A stretch of DNA of 64,000 nucleotides, taken from contig NZ_JAGFBV010000020.1 in assembly GCF_017948595.1 (NCBI RefSeq), positions 1 through 64,000 on the forward strand, given 5' to 3'. How positions within the stretch are numbered: position 1 is the stretch's first letter; each line of letters starts with the position of its first letter. The notes beneath the pieces are model-generated. The model did no database searches. It saw nothing but the letters and a program-made list of their open reading frames with translations, and had not been told where the DNA came from. This DNA is from Flavobacterium geliluteum (GTDB lineage: Bacteria; Bacteroidota; Bacteroidia; Flavobacteriales; Flavobacteriaceae). Of the stretch, positions 51,309 to 61,600 are shown piece after piece. The translations under genes were made by a program, and so were the position numbers.

Positions 51309-53138
51309 TTATCCGTTTATTTTAAGTTTCATTCCGGGTTTTATATCGCCATCCTTGATGTTGTTCCACTTTTTAATATCTGAAATAGTCACACCAGGGT
51401 ATTTTTTTGAAATACTGTATAATGAATCGCCTTTTTTGACAAAATACTCTTCACCAACATTTTTAGAAATCGGTTTTTTCTTGAATGAATCAACAGTATT
51501 TGAAGCAACTGAAGTAGTTTGGTCGTTTACTATTTCGGCAGCTTTACCAACTATTAACGTTTTCCCTAAACCAATGTTGTTTGAGTTTAAGTTATTCCAC
51601 TCTTTTAATTCGGCTACAGTAAGATCGAATTTTTTAGCAATACTGCCCAGATTGTCTCCGGCTTGCACGATGTATTCTTTAGACTCAGTAGCAGTGTTAA
51701 CTTTTTCATCCGCGGCAGCGATTGCTTCTTGAGTTTCTTTTTTGTCTGCAACAGGAATTACTTTTACATCAGTTGATTTCTTGATGGTATCTGTAGATCT
51801 AATTTTAAGTGTTTTTCCTAGTGCAATATTGTTGCTTTTAAGGTTATTCCACTTTTTGATATCTACTACCGAAACATTGTACTTGTCAGCAATGGCGCCC
51901 AAATTGTCGCCTTTTCGCACCTTATAAAATTCTGTACTTTGAGCAAAATCCTGAACCTGATTCGTCTTAATCACCTTGTTTTTAGGTGCCAACCTTGAAG
52001 CCAATTGTGTAGGCATTCTTCTAAAACCGCTGTCGTGTTGTACGTAAGCATAAATTTTATCTTCGTTAGAAACGAAAGTAGCAATTTTATCTTTTGGCAA
52101 ACGTAAAAAATGTTGTTCATCTTTATAGAAAGGTACTACTTTTAATTTATACGAAGGATTTAAAAGCTCCAACTGTGACTGTGGCATATCCAGCAAATCA
52201 GCAATTTGTTTGAAAGTCATCTTTTCTTTGATGCGAACAGTATCGGTTTCGAAGTTTTTAACAACCGCTCTTTCCGGATTTATTCCATGTTCTTTGTGGT
52301 ATTCAAAAAGATACATTGTGGCTAAAAAAGCAGGAACATATCCTTGTGTTTCTCTTGGAAGATGGTTGCGAATGTCCCAATATTTGGTTTTTCCGCCAGA
52401 ACGGCGAATTGCTTTGGTAACATTTCCTGGTCCGGAGTTGTAGGAAGCCAAAACCAGTTCCCAATCACCAAAAATAGTAAACATTTTATTCATGTAAACT
52501 GTAGCAGCAGCCGTAGCTTTTATAGGATCACTACGCTCATCAATATACGAATCTATTTTAAGATCGTATCGTTTTCCGGTTCCGTACATAAACTGCCAAA
52601 GTCCGGTAGCGCCCATTCTAGAAACTGCTTTAGGGTTTAAAGCAGATTCTACAACGGCTAAATATTTTATTTCTAATGGAACGTTTTGCCTGGCAAAAGC
52701 ATCCTCAAAAATAGGAAAGTAGTATTCTGATAAAGCCATTAAACGCGAAAATGACTTTCTACGATTTTTTAAGAACGACTTTATTATGTTTTCTAATCCT
52801 TGATTGTATTCTATATCAAAAGGTGATTTCTCATTCATGTCCTGAAGACGTTGCTTGAGCAAGTCTGTTGGCAATTCTTCATTAACACTTAAATCGGTAT
52901 TAATGGTTTGAATGTCTTTGGTCAGATCCTCGTAAATGTCTAAACTGGTTAACTCATTCATCCAAAGACTGTCTACACGGGTAGCCAAATTGTCTTTTAC
53001 AAACGTGCTTTTAACAGAATCTAGGTACGAAATTTTAATTTCTGGCTTTACCGTAACATCATTATGGGCAACTTCTTGCGCCACCAATGACATTGAGAAT
53101 AAAACAGAAACCGCTAACGATATTTTTCTTATAATCAT
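51309..53138 (-). CDS. lytic murein transglycosylase with three LysM domains (MltD-like)
   Basis: 609 residues. Signal peptide (ends SLVAQE), SLT domain with the catalytic Glu in VVESALNPKAVSRMGATGLWQFM and NSGPGNV, then three LysM repeats, each ending in a KWNN/EWNN segment. Cleaves peptidoglycan; LysM bind it. ATG 53138 places the signal peptide; an ATG at 53168 adds 10 residues. Confidence 0.93.
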   Translation of the reverse strand: MIIRKISLAVSVLFSMSLVAQEVAHNDVTVKPEIKISYLDSVKSTFVKDNLATRVDSLWMNELTSLDIYEDLTKDIQTINTDLSVNEELPTDLLKQRLQDMNEKSPFDIEYNQGLENIIKSFLKNRRKSFSRLMALSEYYFPIFEDAFARQNVPLEIKYLAVVESALNPKAVSRMGATGLWQFMYGTGKRYDLKIDSYIDERSDPIKATAAATVYMNKMFTIFGDWELVLASYNSGPGNVTKAIRRSGGKTKYWDIRNHLPRETQGYVPAFLATMYLFEYHKEHGINPERAVVKNFETDTVRIKEKMTFKQIADLLDMPQSQLELLNPSYKLKVVPFYKDEQHFLRLPKDKIATFVSNEDKIYAYVQHDSGFRRMPTQLASRLAPKNKVIKTNQVQDFAQSTEFYKVRKGDNLGAIADKYNVSVVDIKKWNNLKSNNIALGKTLKIRSTDTIKKSTDVKVIPVADKKETQEAIAAADEKVNTATESKEYIVQAGDNLGSIAKKFDLTVAELKEWNNLNSNNIGLGKTLIVGKAAEIVNDQTTSVASNTVDSFKKKPISKNVGEEYFVKKGDSLYSISKKYPGVTISDIKKWNNIKDGDIKPGMKLKING

Positions 53139-53248
53139 ATAACATTTTTTTAAAATTCTATAATTCAATGAATTACAAAAACCTTAGTTTTACAAACTTA
53201 ATCAGATTATGGGTGTAAATCCTTTAAAAAAATGTTAATTGTGGATTT

Positions 53249-54436
53249 TTAGTCCAAAATTGCAGCAATTCCAGGTAAAATCCTACCTTCTAACATTTCA
53301 AGCATTGCACCACCACCTGTAGATACGTAACTCATTTTGTCTTCGAAACCAAATTGTTTTACAGCAGCAACGGAGTCGCCACCTCCCACTAATGAAAAAG
53401 CTCCTTTTGCGGTTGCTTCGGCAATAAAATTACCTAAAGCAATAGTTCCTTTAGAGAAAGTTTCCATTTCAAAAACTCCAAGAGGACCATTCCACAAAAT
53501 AGTTTTCGATTCTAAAATTACCTTTTTAAAATTTTCTAAAGATTTAGGACCTGCATCAAGACCTTGCCATCCGTCAGGAATTGCGGTAACGTCTACCACT
53601 TGAGTTTTTGCTGTATTAGAAAAATCGTCTGCAGCAATAACATCAACAGGAATATGAATCTGAACCCCTTTTTCTTTAGCCAATCTTAAAATTTCAAGTG
53701 CCAATTCTTGTTTGTCATCCTCGCAGATCGACTCACCAATTTTACCACCTAGTGCTTTAACGAATGTAAAAGTCATTCCACCACCAATAATCATGTGGTC
53801 TACCTTGTCTAAAATATTCTCGATAACCGTAATTTTCGAAGAAACTTTAGAACCACCTAAAATAGCCACCACAGGTTTCTCGCTATTTTTAAGTACTTTA
53901 TTTAAACTTTCTATTTCTTTTGCCAATAAGATTCCGAAACATTTTTCAGTTGGAAAAAATTGTGCAATAATGGTTGTCGAAGCATGCGCTCTGTGCGCTG
54001 TACCAAAAGCATCGTTTACATAAATATCACCAAGTGAAGCCAATTCTTTGGCGAAAGCAACATCTCCCGCTTCTTCTTCGGCATGAAAACGTAAATTTTC
54101 TAACAATAAAACTTCTCCTGGTTTTAGTTTTTTTGCTGCTGTCTGCGCTGGTTCTCCAACACAATCTGAAGCAAATTGTACCTGAACTCCTAAAATTTCA
54201 GAAGTGGTTTTAAGAATATGTTTTAATGAATATTTTTCTTCGACATCTTTTGGTCTTCCCAAATGCGACATCAAGATTACGCTTCCGCCTTGTGCTAAAA
54301 TAGCATCAATAGTTGATTTTGCTGCCTCAATACGAGTTGCATCTGTTACATTAAAGTTTTCATCCAAAGGAACATTAAAGTCAACACGGATGATTGCTTT
54401 TTTATTTTTAAAATCGAAATCGTTTAAAGTTTTCAT
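53249..54436 (-). CDS. pgk: phosphoglycerate kinase
   Basis: 395 residues. Glycolytic enzyme, 1,3-bisphosphoglycerate + ADP to 3-phosphoglycerate + ATP. The signature [10 protein letters not shown] and the nucleotide-binding [15 protein letters not shown] are visible. Monocistronic with promoter at 54468-54475. Confidence 0.97.
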   Translation of the reverse strand: MKTLNDFDFKNKKAIIRVDFNVPLDENFNVTDATRIEAAKSTIDAILAQGGSVILMSHLGRPKDVEEKYSLKHILKTTSEILGVQVQFASDCVGEPAQTAAKKLKPGEVLLLENLRFHAEEEAGDVAFAKELASLGDIYVNDAFGTAHRAHASTTIIAQFFPTEKCFGILLAKEIESLNKVLKNSEKPVVAILGGSKVSSKITVIENILDKVDHMIIGGGMTFTFVKALGGKIGESICEDDKQELALEILRLAKEKGVQIHIPVDVIAADDFSNTAKTQVVDVTAIPDGWQGLDAGPKSLENFKKVILESKTILWNGPLGVFEMETFSKGTIALGNFIAEATAKGAFSLVGGGDSVAAVKQFGFEDKMSYVSTGGGAMLEMLEGRILPGIAAILD

Positions 54437-54467
54437 TTGATAAGTTTTTAATTTTTTGAAAGAAAAA

Positions 54468-54475
54468 CAAATATA
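54468..54475 (-). promoter_or_regulatory. -7 element of the pgk promoter
   Basis: TATATTTG on the minus strand, exact TAnnTTTG match, 31 bp before the start codon; -33 weak. Confidence 0.5.
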
Positions 54476-54630
54476 GAACTTTTAGGGTAGTATTAAATTC
54501 GAAAAATCTAAAAATAAAGGGTCAATCACAACGAAAACGTTGTAAATTATGAAAAAAAACAAATTAACTTTTAAAAAAGATAAAAATGCTTCGTTATACC
54601 ATTTATGCTGTGTTTTAACAAAAAACAGTC

Positions 54631-55611
54631 TTAATCATGCACCGGACTTTGCGTACAAGGACAGTTACTGATTGACTGAAGGAAATCGAAACCAATCGTT
54701 ACAACGTGCGTACCTGTGTTGTAATTGCCTAAGTCATTGAACATAATTTGGTACGAATATCCAAAGTAGAATTTAGACTTCATAAAACCAGCCATTGGGC
54801 CAACAGAAAGAGGCTTAGGAAACTGGTCGTTTAAGAAACGATACGAAACCCCAACCCAATAGTAATCTTCGTAACGATTGTAACGTCTGTACTTGAAGTT
54901 AAAATCGGTTGTAGAACGTTTATCACTAGCAAAATATTGGTAGTAAAGAGAAGGCTCATACTCGATACGGCTGTTCTCCCCGTCTCTAAATGTATAACCC
55001 GTATACACCTGATAATTGGAAAGCAAGCTAGGCTCTACGCCTCTGTACTTGTCAACATTTTTCTTTAAAACGTTATTGGCATTAAAACTTACATAAAAGT
55101 TTCGGTTACGATACAAGGCACTAACATCAAAGTTATTGTTACTTGTATAACGGTTATCTGTTATCGATGGATCGAAAACAGGATTTCCGTCAGGACCGTT
55201 GTTATTAAAATCATTAATATCGATTCTAAAACTATTAAAGTTGTACGAAATACCAAAAGACAAATACTGTTTAGAATAATAATCTAAAATTAAGTGATGG
55301 GCAAACGAAACTTTGGCTCCAGTTTGTCTAGTATATCCGTTTTTATCATTGTACACCGAAATACCAACACCGGAACGATCCAGGATTCTAAAATCGGCAT
55401 AAACCGACTGATTTTCGGGAGCATCTTTAATACCGACCCATTGCGTCAAGCCATTGGCTCTAATACGTAGGTTGTCTCCGATACCCGCATAAGCAGGTGA
55501 GAGTACAAAAGGGTTATCAGCTAAATACTGCGTAAAAACGGGTAGGTTTAACTCTTGGCTGTAACCTGTTGTTACAGCCATGAGTACTAAAGATAAAATT
55601 AATTTTTTCAT
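54631..55611 (-). CDS. sprF: PorP/SprF-family type IX secretion membrane protein
   Basis: 326 residues with a signal peptide (ends TGYSQE) and a PorP/SprF-type outer-membrane barrel: PVFTQYLADNPFVLSPAYAGIGDNLRIR near the N-terminus and GPMAGFMKSKFYFGYSYQIM near the C-terminus. In F. johnsoniae SprF is needed for SprB to reach the surface. The gene directly follows the giant adhesin gene, the sprB-sprF order. ATG 55611 gives the signal peptide; an ATG at 55707 overlaps the adhesin gene. It may be a paralogue of SprF. Confidence 0.83.
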   Translation of the reverse strand: MKKLILSLVLMAVTTGYSQELNLPVFTQYLADNPFVLSPAYAGIGDNLRIRANGLTQWVGIKDAPENQSVYADFRILDRSGVGISVYNDKNGYTRQTGAKVSFAHHLILDYYSKQYLSFGISYNFNSFRIDINDFNNNGPDGNPVFDPSITDNRYTSNNNFDVSALYRNRNFYVSFNANNVLKKNVDKYRGVEPSLLSNYQVYTGYTFRDGENSRIEYEPSLYYQYFASDKRSTTDFNFKYRRYNRYEDYYWVGVSYRFLNDQFPKPLSVGPMAGFMKSKFYFGYSYQIMFNDLGNYNTGTHVVTIGFDFLQSISNCPCTQSPVHD

Positions 55612-55654
55612 TGTAATATTTTTTTTAGATAACATCATTGGGGGCTTTATTTTG

Positions 55655-58600
55655 TTATCTGTATAATGTGAAATGTCCAACAAACTCCCTTGCATCTTTC
55701 TCGTCATTTAGTTTAAGAACATACCAGTAATCACCTGATGGTAATTCTTCACCATTGTATTTTCCATCCCATTTTTGACCGTAGCGATATTTGCCAATTA
55801 CACGTCCGTATCTGTCATAGATATCGAAAAGTAAGTTGTTGTAAATATTGGTACACTCAGGACCCCACTCGTCAAACTGACCATCGCCGTTTGGTGTAAA
55901 GTGATCTGGAATACAAACGTCAACATATTTGCCAGGAACGGTAATCGTTGCAGTACATCCATTTTGATCTCTTACTATTATTACATAATCTCTTGATTTG
56001 TAAATTTTAAATTCATGTTCAGATGTAAATGGTTCTCCATCAAAACTGTATTCGTAAGCAGGAGATCCGCCTGTAGCCGTCACCGAAATAATATTCAGTT
56101 CTTCTTTTCCAGGAGTTTTAGTAATCGCTAAAGGTGCCACCGCTTTTATAGTGAAATCTACAGAAGATTGGAAACAACCATTGTCATGAATTGCCGTAAC
56201 ATAATGTACTCCAGGAGCAACATTTAAGAAAATGTTACTTACTTGGTTAGTCGAAGCAAGTCCATCCAATTCGTATGTTACAAGTGATGGATCTGTATTA
56301 CTTGGATCTATAGTTACAGTTACAGCATTTGCAGCAGCGTTGTTAACACAGTCGTAATTGATCTCTACTGTAGGATTAAGTACAACTGGTTCTGGCATTA
56401 TCACCTCAACTTCTGTTGAACAATTTGTTGCAGAATCATTTACATAAACGATATGTTTTCCACCAGAAAGACCAGTAAAAGGGAATATCGTTTGACCTAC
56501 AGCACCTTGTGTATATGGTCCCGCTTTAACGTCAAGACTCACACTATATGGTTCTGTACCTCCTACCACTTGAATACTGAATGATCCGTCTTTATCTCCG
56601 GCACATGCTTCAGGAACCATAGAATTAGGAACTTCTGTAGCAATAAGCGGATTAGGTTGTGTAATCGTTACATCGCTTATAATATAACATCCATTTTCGT
56701 CTTGTGCGATAAGTGTATAAGTTCCTGGTGCTAATCTGTCAAATACCGTTTTAGAATCAAATTGATTTAAATCAGGTGAAATAGCATACTTGATAACTCC
56801 AGTTCCACCAGAAGCAATCACTTCAATCTTACCATTGTTTTCTCCAAAACAAGAAACGTTAGTTGGAATGAACTGTGCTTGAATTGCAGTAGCTGGTTGT
56901 CTGATTTCAGCTGTAGCTGATGTTGCAGTACAATCATCACTAGTTACTTGTACCACATAAGTACCAATTACCAATCCTTCGAATCTTCCAGAAGCTTGTG
57001 GCCCTTGAATGATTGTTCCGGCAGTATTTTCCAGCGTATAGCTGTAGTTTCCTAAACCGCCTGTAGCGTTTGCAACAATAACTCCTGTTGCTTCACCAAG
57101 ACATTTTACTACTGCATTGGTCACATCTAAACCTACTACTAATGGCTCTAATGCCGGATTAGCAACTTCGTTAGAAATAAATCCAACACAACCGTTAGCA
57201 TCTCTTACATAATATTGATACACACCTACTGGTACTCCAAAAGTAACAGAAGTTGTAAACGACCCAATTGTTGTTGCAAAATTAGCAGTCGTACTATACG
57301 TATATGGACCTGTACCTCCAGTTGCGCTCAATGTAAGCTCAGACTGTGTAAGACATGTTTGTGTTCTACTTAAAGTCAAGGTTGGTATAACTTCTGTTGG
57401 CTGCGTTATCACAATATTTGCAGATGTTGCAGCACAACTAAATCCGTCTGTAACTGTTATGCTATAAGTTCCGGCAGCTAATCCTGTAAAAATTGGATCA
57501 CTTTGTGGTCCGGAAACAATAACCGGAGTTGCAGAAACAATATTTAGCGTGTACATAAAATTACTTCCCTGACCACCTGTTGGAGGATTTACGGTAATTA
57601 TACCGTTTCTATCTCCAAAACATGAAAGCACACTTGCGTTTGCAGTAGCCGTAACTACGATAGGAGCAGGGACAACTAATGTTGCAGTTGTTGTAGCAAT
57701 ACATCCGTTAGCGTCTTTTGCATTAATAGTGTAAACACCTGCACTTAAACCTGTAAAGTCATATTGCGCAGAGTATGCTACAAGGATAGCTCCATTTAAT
57801 ACCAATTCGTATTGGTAAGCACCAGGCCAACCACCAGAAGCAGATGCAGAGATTGTACCATCATTATTACCTGCAATACAAGTAATTTCTGATTGAGTAG
57901 TTGTCACTACTAATGCTGCATTTGGCTGCTCGATACTAAATACAGTTTCAACTGTACAAGTAGGTCTTCCAACCAATGTAGCTGACACAGAATATTGACC
58001 AGCTGTAAGGTTAGTAATTGTAATTGGACCCGCACCTGTTGTTGTGCCCACAATAGTAGCAATACTTGGGAATGGACCCGTAATAGTGTAATTGAAAGGT
58101 CCTGCATCATTTGTTGGCACTAATTGATTGTCAACAAATGTAAGCTCAACGCTTCCGTCTGCAGTACCGTAACAAATTTGAGCGTTAACTGGAACTGCTT
58201 TTATTTCGAAAGTATTCGGATTATTTACATAATAAATTTCCTGAATAGAACAATTAGTCGCTGGGTTTGTCACTGTAATCATGAAGTTACCAATTGGTAA
58301 ATCTGTGAATACACCCGTAGGCTGATTAACAGCGGTATAAACAGTACCATTGATTCCGACAACACTATACAATAATGCTGCTGGTGTACCGCCCGTAGTT
58401 GTTACACTAACCGTAATATCTTCATTTGAAATACAAGTAATTGCGTCATCTACGCTTACAACAATATCATCCAAACTAATAAAAGGAGCAATCGTTATAG
58501 GCGCAGTAGATGTTCCTAAACATCCTTTATCATCATAAACGTTTACAACGTAAGATCCGCCAGAAAGGTCAGACTCAGTATACACGTTTGAAGCACCGCT

Positions 58601-61600
58601 TTGTACTACTACACCACCTTTAATAAATTCGTATTTAATATAATTTGATGAACCGCCTGTTACAGAATTTACTGTAATCGTAGCCGAATTGGTAATGTTT
58701 GTACCAGCAGTACAACCAAACTGAGTTACAACTGGGGGATTCACAACTATTGGTGCAGGCTCATTAATTCTAACATCATCAGAAGTTGTACAACCTCTTC
58801 CAGATGTTACGACTACCGTATAATCTCCAGGAGCTAGACCTGTAAATTCACCAGAAGCTTGAGGTCCTGCGATTATTGTTGCTCCCGCCATTACTGTATA
58901 AGTATAAACAGGGTTATCATTTACTCCAGGAGAACTGGCACCTATAGCAGCTGAAATTGTACCGTCTGCTGCACTATTACAAGTTACATCTGTAGCTGTC
59001 ACTGTAAATCCAGTAATAATTGTTGCAATAGGAATATTGAATGTAACAGTATCATCACAACCAGTAGTTAAGTCAGTAACTACAATTGTGTGGTTTCCTG
59101 CTCCTACTCCAGTGAAGTTACCTGTTGGTACTCCAAAATTACCGTCTAAGCTGTACTCATAATTTGCTGGACTAGCGCCACCTGTAGTAGTAGCTGTAAC
59201 TACTCCGTTATTTGATGTACAGTTTGGTAATGTTGTTACCACAACTTGTAAATCTAATGCCGGGAAAATATCAATCAATGCTGGGAATGATGCCTCGCAA
59301 TTGTTAGCATCTTTTACAGTTAAGGTATAAGAACCTGCTGCCGAAACGATAAACGTTGGACTAGCTTGGAAACCACTACCAATACTGTATTCAAATGGTC
59401 CAACTCCAGAAACTCCAGAAATGGTAAATGTATACGTACCGTTTGTTGCATCAGGACATTGGCTGAATGGGTTTACCACAGCACCCGTTGGCAATGGATC
59501 TTCAGTAATTGTTACTGTTTGGAAAGCAGGAGCACATCCGTTAAGGTCTCTCACATAAACATCCCAAGCCATTACGGTACCGTTCGCCGTATCTACTACT
59601 AGATTTGCGCTGCTACTATATGTTGTTGGAGCAGGATCATTAGAAGGTACTACTGCATATTCATAAGCAGGAGTTCCACCCGTTGCATTAACAGTAATAA
59701 TCGCTGTTTTAGTAATACAATTAATATTTGTTGCATTAGTTGTAAAACTTAAAGGTGCACTTGGCTGATTAACAACGAAATTAGTTACAGAAGCTTGACA
59801 ACCTGATGTTGCATCAGTAACTGTGAATGTATAATTACCCGCTATTAAACCAGCATAAGTAACCACATCACCCACTTGAGTAGGTACAACTGCGCCTGGT
59901 GTCAATGTGTAAGTATAACCTGCTGGAGCCGGATTGATATAATTGCTAATCGTAAATGTTACAGTACCTGTCGCATCACCATTACATAAAACATCACTCA
60001 ACAATTGAGCAGTAACACTTATTTCATCTTCTTCTTCAACCACAATCGATTTGGTAGTACTACATCCGTTAGCATCGGTAACTTTTAAAGTATACGTATC
60101 AGCTACCAAATTAATAAAGACACCCGAAGTATTCGTTGCAATAGCAGTTGCCGGAGCAATAATTTCGTAAGTATATGAAGCTAATCCGCCAGTAACATTG
60201 TTTACTGTAATTGTTGTAAAACTGCCTGCAGTATTACAATAAATTGGAGTCGCCGTAATATTCATATCTGTTGGTGGCGTGTACGGAAGTATTGTAGCAG
60301 AACCTGTTACTCTACAACCATTTGCATCAACCACAACATAATTGATCGTTTGACTAGTATTTACAGTTTTTGATGGAGATGAACCAAAAGTTACACCATT
60401 ATCAAAACTATAACTGTACTCACCAGTACCACTTGGAGTTCCTCCAGATGCCCCTAATGTGAGCACCGCATCAGTAGCTGTGTTTGACGTATTACAACCG
60501 AATGGTGTAATAGTAGGTATCACCGCTAAACTTGGTGGATCTATAATTGTAATATCTTGAGCTAATGATGGACATAATTTAACATCTCTTACTACCACTG
60601 AGTAGGTCGCAGCAACTAATCCTGTGAACGGAATCGTAGTACTTTGGAAAGCACCACCGTTTACACTGTATTCGAAAGGAGCAGTACCTGCGCCAGGAAT
60701 AATAGTAAAACTACCGTTGTTTCCTCCATTACAACTTACATTCACTTGAGTATAAGTAAAAGTAGGCGTTACATTTGGTGTAACAACAACCGGAACCGTT
60801 ACAGCAGAACATGCTTGACTGTCTGTTACTCTGAAAATATAAGTTCCAGGCGTATTTGTTGTAAAGGTAGTACCTACAAGAGTTGTCGGGTTAAATGTAA
60901 CACCGTTGTCTGTAGAAACTTCATAACCACCAGTATAAGCACCTGTTCCTTGAGTCGCGGTTAATACTATAAAAGCATCTGCATTACAAGTAAGATCTGT
61001 AAGCGCAGCTTTCAACAATAATTCTTGCTCAAGCTCATAAACATAAGGTGTTGTTACAACGCAATTATTAGCATCTTTTACATAGAAAGTATAAGAACCC
61101 GGAGCATTTAATGTAAAGTTTGGATTGGTTGTATAACCATTACCAATATTGAACTGTAATGGACCCACACCTGTTCCTGTTAAGGTAACATTTACAGGAG
61201 CACCTGTATAACAAACTCCTGTGATAGGATCAATTGTAGGTAAAGGGTCTGTTGTAAGCGGAAGTGCTATTTGAGCAATACATCCGTTAGCATCTCTTAC
61301 AAAAGCAACCCAATTTTTGGTTGGATTTGCATCCAGAACCGCACTAGGAGAAGCTTTGTAAGCTCCTAAAGCTGGAACTGGTGTAATATTTGTATCAACA
61401 AAAGCATACGTATAGGCTGGTGTTCCACCACTTCCTTGAACAGTAACTCTTGCTCCAAAATTACAATTAGCAGGAGTATTTGAGATTATTGCTAGGGTTA
61501 AGGTTGGCAATTGCGCAACATTTACTGAAACTGTTGCAGTACATCCTGTAACCTCATCGGTAACCACGATAGATTGCGTACTAGCACTATTTATTCCTGT

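Noticed and set aside
54204-54440. Plus-strand frame opposite the pgk start
   Set aside because: Shadow of a conserved gene without supporting signals.
60644-60964. Plus-strand frame rich in Ser, Thr and Arg inside the adhesin gene
   Set aside because: Low-complexity shadow of the repeat-rich adhesin on the other strand.
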